Assembly: GCF_035304305.1 (NCBI RefSeq)
Contig: NZ_DATGQG010000038.1
Location: forward strand, 1 to 64,000
DNA length: 64,000 bases
Direction of reading: 5' to 3'
From: Ferrovibrio sp035304305
GTDB lineage: Bacteria; Pseudomonadota; Alphaproteobacteria; Ferrovibrionales; Ferrovibrionaceae
Shown: piece by piece, positions 62,459-64,000 of the stretch
How positions within the stretch are numbered: the stretch's first letter is position 1
How the letters are laid out: each line of letters starts with the position of its first letter
Translations under genes and position numbers: made by a program
The notes under the pieces: model-generated
The model's input: the letters and a program-made list of their open reading frames with translations, nothing else
Databases searched by the model: none
Told to the model about the DNA's origin: nothing

Positions 62459-63103
62459 TCACCGGCGCAGAACGAACTCGCCAGCCGGCCGGCGATGCTC
62501 CCAGCCGCGCCGCTCCAGTTCCGGCTCGTCGGTCTGCTCGGCCGGATAGCCGACGCAGAGATAGGCGATCAGGCGCCATTCCGCCGGCACGTCGAGATCG
62601 CGGCAGACGGCGATCGGATCGAGAATCGAGACCCAGCCGGCGCCGACGCCATGCGCCCGGGCCGCCAGCCAGAAGCCGTAGACCGCCATCACCGAGGAAT
62701 AGTCCAGCATCTCGGGCATGGTACGGCGGCCGAGGCCATGACCCTGCCCGGTGGCCTCGTCGCAGAAGACGGCGAGATGCACCGGCGCTTCCCTCAGGCC
62801 GGCCAGTTTGAGCGAGGCATAGAGCCTTGCCTGCTCGCCCCTGTAGTCGCGCAGGGCCTCGGCATTCTCGCGTTCGAAATTGGCGATCACCCTGGCGCGG
62901 CGGGCCGGGTCCTCCACCAGCACGAAGCGCCAGGGCTGGCTGTTGCCGACGCTGGGCGCCAGCGCCGCCAGCTCCAGCAGATGTCCGATCAGCGCCGGAT
63001 CGACCGGGTCGGGCCGGAAATGCCGCACATCGCGGCGCCAGACCATCAGGTCGCGCAGCCTGTCCCGGAAGGCGGTATCGAAATCGGGCGGTGAGCCGGT
63101 CAT
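62459..63103 (-). CDS. bluB: 5,6-dimethylbenzimidazole synthase BluB
   Basis: Flavin-destroying nitroreductase-fold enzyme that converts reduced FMN and oxygen into 5,6-dimethylbenzimidazole, the lower ligand of cobalamin. The 214-residue protein has the BluB pattern VWRRDVRHFRPDP at the N-terminus and LAPSVGNSQPWRFV, and the SILDP segment. GGAGG precedes the ATG by 5 nt. Divergent from a DUF3817 gene; no cobalamin riboswitch is recognisable upstream. Confidence 0.92.
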   Translation of the reverse strand: MTGSPPDFDTAFRDRLRDLMVWRRDVRHFRPDPVDPALIGHLLELAALAPSVGNSQPWRFVLVEDPARRARVIANFERENAEALRDYRGEQARLYASLKLAGLREAPVHLAVFCDEATGQGHGLGRRTMPEMLDYSSVMAVYGFWLAARAHGVGAGWVSILDPIAVCRDLDVPAEWRLIAYLCVGYPAEQTDEPELERRGWEHRRPAGEFVLRR

Positions 63104-63130
63104 TGCGCCTCCATGATACGGCGCGCCGCC

Positions 63131-63150
63131 CGGAATGCGGAAGCATTCCG
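63131..63150. other. Perfect hairpin in the bluB/DUF3817 divergent region
   Basis: CGGAATGC (63131-63138) and GCATTCCG (63143-63150) form an 8-bp stem around GGAA, 28 bp upstream of the bluB start. In the bluB direction the loop reads TTCC. It could be a leader hairpin or a protein-binding site. Confidence 0.5.
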
Positions 63151-63238
63151 TTCCGCCCTCCGCGTCACGCCGCCGCAATCGCGGGGTGCGGGAAATCCGC
63201 TAGACTGGCCGGAACCGAAACCGACGGCAGGAGCAGAG

Positions 63239-63577
63239 ATGACCGGGAATACGATCGCGTTCGAACTGGCGCAGCTGCGGCGGATGCGGCTGGCATCGCT
63301 GTTCGAGGGCTCGACGCTCGTCCTGCTGGTCTGCGTCGCCATGCCGCTGAAATACATGGCCGGCTATCCGCAGGCGACGCAGATCATCGGATCGGTGCAC
63401 GGTTTCGCATTTCTCTTCTATGTCTGGGTGGTGATCAATACGGTGGCTGGCGGCGGCTGGCGGGTTGCCGAGGTCCTGCGCCTGCTGGTATCTGCCTTCA
63501 TTCCCTTCGGCGCCTTCTTCAATGTCGGATTCCTGCGCCGCAAGGGCGAGGCGATCGCCGCACGGGGGATGCTGTGA
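63239..63577 (+). CDS. DUF3817 domain-containing membrane protein
   Basis: A 112-residue inner-membrane protein with three to four helices. Family markers are RLASLFEGSTLVLLV, AMPLKYMAGYPQ, VHGFAFLFYVW and the C-terminal AFIPFGAFFNVGFLRRKGE. Function unknown; relatives are found alone or fused. AGGAG precedes the ATG by 6 nt. Stop overlaps the start of the CopD-like gene by one base (TGATG). Confidence 0.85.
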   Translation: MTGNTIAFELAQLRRMRLASLFEGSTLVLLVCVAMPLKYMAGYPQATQIIGSVHGFAFLFYVWVVINTVAGGGWRVAEVLRLLVSAFIPFGAFFNVGFLRRKGEAIAARGML

Positions 63578-63996
63578 TGCTGTATCTCTGGCTGAAGGCG
63601 CTGCATCTCGCAGCCGTGGTGACCTGGATCGGCGGCATGATCATGCTCGGGCTGACGCTGCGCCATGCCGTGGCCGGACGGCCGCCGGATTTCCAGCGTC
63701 TTCTGGCGGCCCTGCATGGCTGGGACCGGCGGGTCACCGGGCCGGCCATGGGGCTGGCCTGGATCCTGGGAATCTGGATGGTGGTCGATGCCGGCTGGCT
63801 CGGCGCCAACTGGCTCTGGGTGAAGCTGGTGCTGGTGGCGCTGCTGTCGGGCCTGCACGGTTTCCTGGCCGGCAATCTGCGAAGGTTGGCCGGTGATGCC
63901 GGCTGGACGCCGCCGCCATCCCTGCGCCTCGCGCTGCCCGTCACGCTGGCCGGCCTTGCGGTGATTGCCGCGATGGTGGTCGTCAAGCCGTTCTAG
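63577..63996 (+). CDS. CopD/HemJ-like membrane protein
   Basis: A 139-residue integral membrane protein with four helices. The start LYLWLKALHLAAVVTWIGGM and the segment WLWVKLVLVALLSGLHG resemble both CopD (copper resistance) and HemJ (protoporphyrinogen oxidase), which share a conserved His and Lys in these helices. CopD family is the safer call; HemJ function would require the conserved His and a haem site, which cannot be judged here. Cotranslated with the DUF3817 gene; the window ends 4 bp after its stop. Confidence 0.75.
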   Translation: MLYLWLKALHLAAVVTWIGGMIMLGLTLRHAVAGRPPDFQRLLAALHGWDRRVTGPAMGLAWILGIWMVVDAGWLGANWLWVKLVLVALLSGLHGFLAGNLRRLAGDAGWTPPPSLRLALPVTLAGLAVIAAMVVVKPF

Positions 63997-64000
63997 GCTA

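Noticed and set aside
63104..63238. Possible cobalamin riboswitch before bluB
   Set aside because: The gap is only 135 bp and lacks the conserved B12-box; only a short hairpin is present.

Overview
The window is a dense, GC-rich chromosomal segment from an alphaproteobacterium, most likely a free-living heterotroph of the Rhodospirillales type; I cannot name the species. The basis is the hrcA-grpE pair separated from dnaK-dnaJ, an atpHAGDC operon without atpB/E/F, a SAM-II riboswitch before metZ, a DUF2336 protein, divergent efp/epmA, and third-position GC bias so strong that long antisense shadow ORFs lie opposite nearly every gene. I see no insertion sequence, prophage, CRISPR array, rRNA operon or integrase. 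This is core chromosome, not an island.

Layout. 1-5.2 kb: branched-chain amino acid type ABC importer (livF-G-M-H plus a Tat-exported binding protein) headed by a MarR regulator. 5.3-10.2 kb: receiver protein, dapD, pyrimidine 5'-nucleotidase, then a GGDEF protein translationally coupled to a DUF2336 protein. 10.3-16.5 kb: xanthine dehydrogenase xdhA-B-C behind a two-gene NitT/TauT-type ABC transporter with no binding protein. 16.6-20.3 kb: MFS transporter, efp, epmA, extensin-like lipoprotein. 20.5-21.9 kb: promoter, SAM-II riboswitch, intrinsic terminator, metZ. 22-28.3 kb: OmpA-like porin, apaG, folE, argE-like, hutF and hutI. 28.4-37.3 kb: membrane coiled-coil protein, creatininase-like protein, RsmB-like methyltransferase, a glutamine amidotransferase/SDR/threonine ammonia-lyase operon, DUF2244 and AhpD-like proteins, dapB, ycaQ-type glycosylase. 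37.4-45 kb: dnaJ and dnaK, then rarD, an exported nicotinamidase and alkB on the other strand, then grpE and hrcA. 45-49 kb: TauE/SafE permease, zinc-ribbon/MscS pair, Rnk-like protein, TspO, tRNA-Gly and tRNA-Glu. 49.2-54.1 kb: lrp divergent from trxB-lysR-histidine kinase. 54.2-64 kb: a candidate small RNA, HAD phosphatase, F1 ATP synthase operon, a frameshifted GNAT pseudogene, Na/Pi cotransporter, bluB, DUF3817 and CopD-like membrane proteins.

Functional themes are amino-acid import and catabolism (Liv, histidine to glutamate, threonine), purine oxidation, lysine and methionine synthesis, protein quality control, and energy conversion. I do not see a wholly new multi-gene system. The most useful non-obvious signals are regulatory: the complete metZ riboswitch-terminator unit, a hairpin-rich transcript with CCUCCC and CCCCC motifs before a strong terminator at 54.3 kb, a perfect AT-rich tandem repeat at the lrp/trxB divergence, and paired ATTGTAA motifs upstream of two transporter operons.
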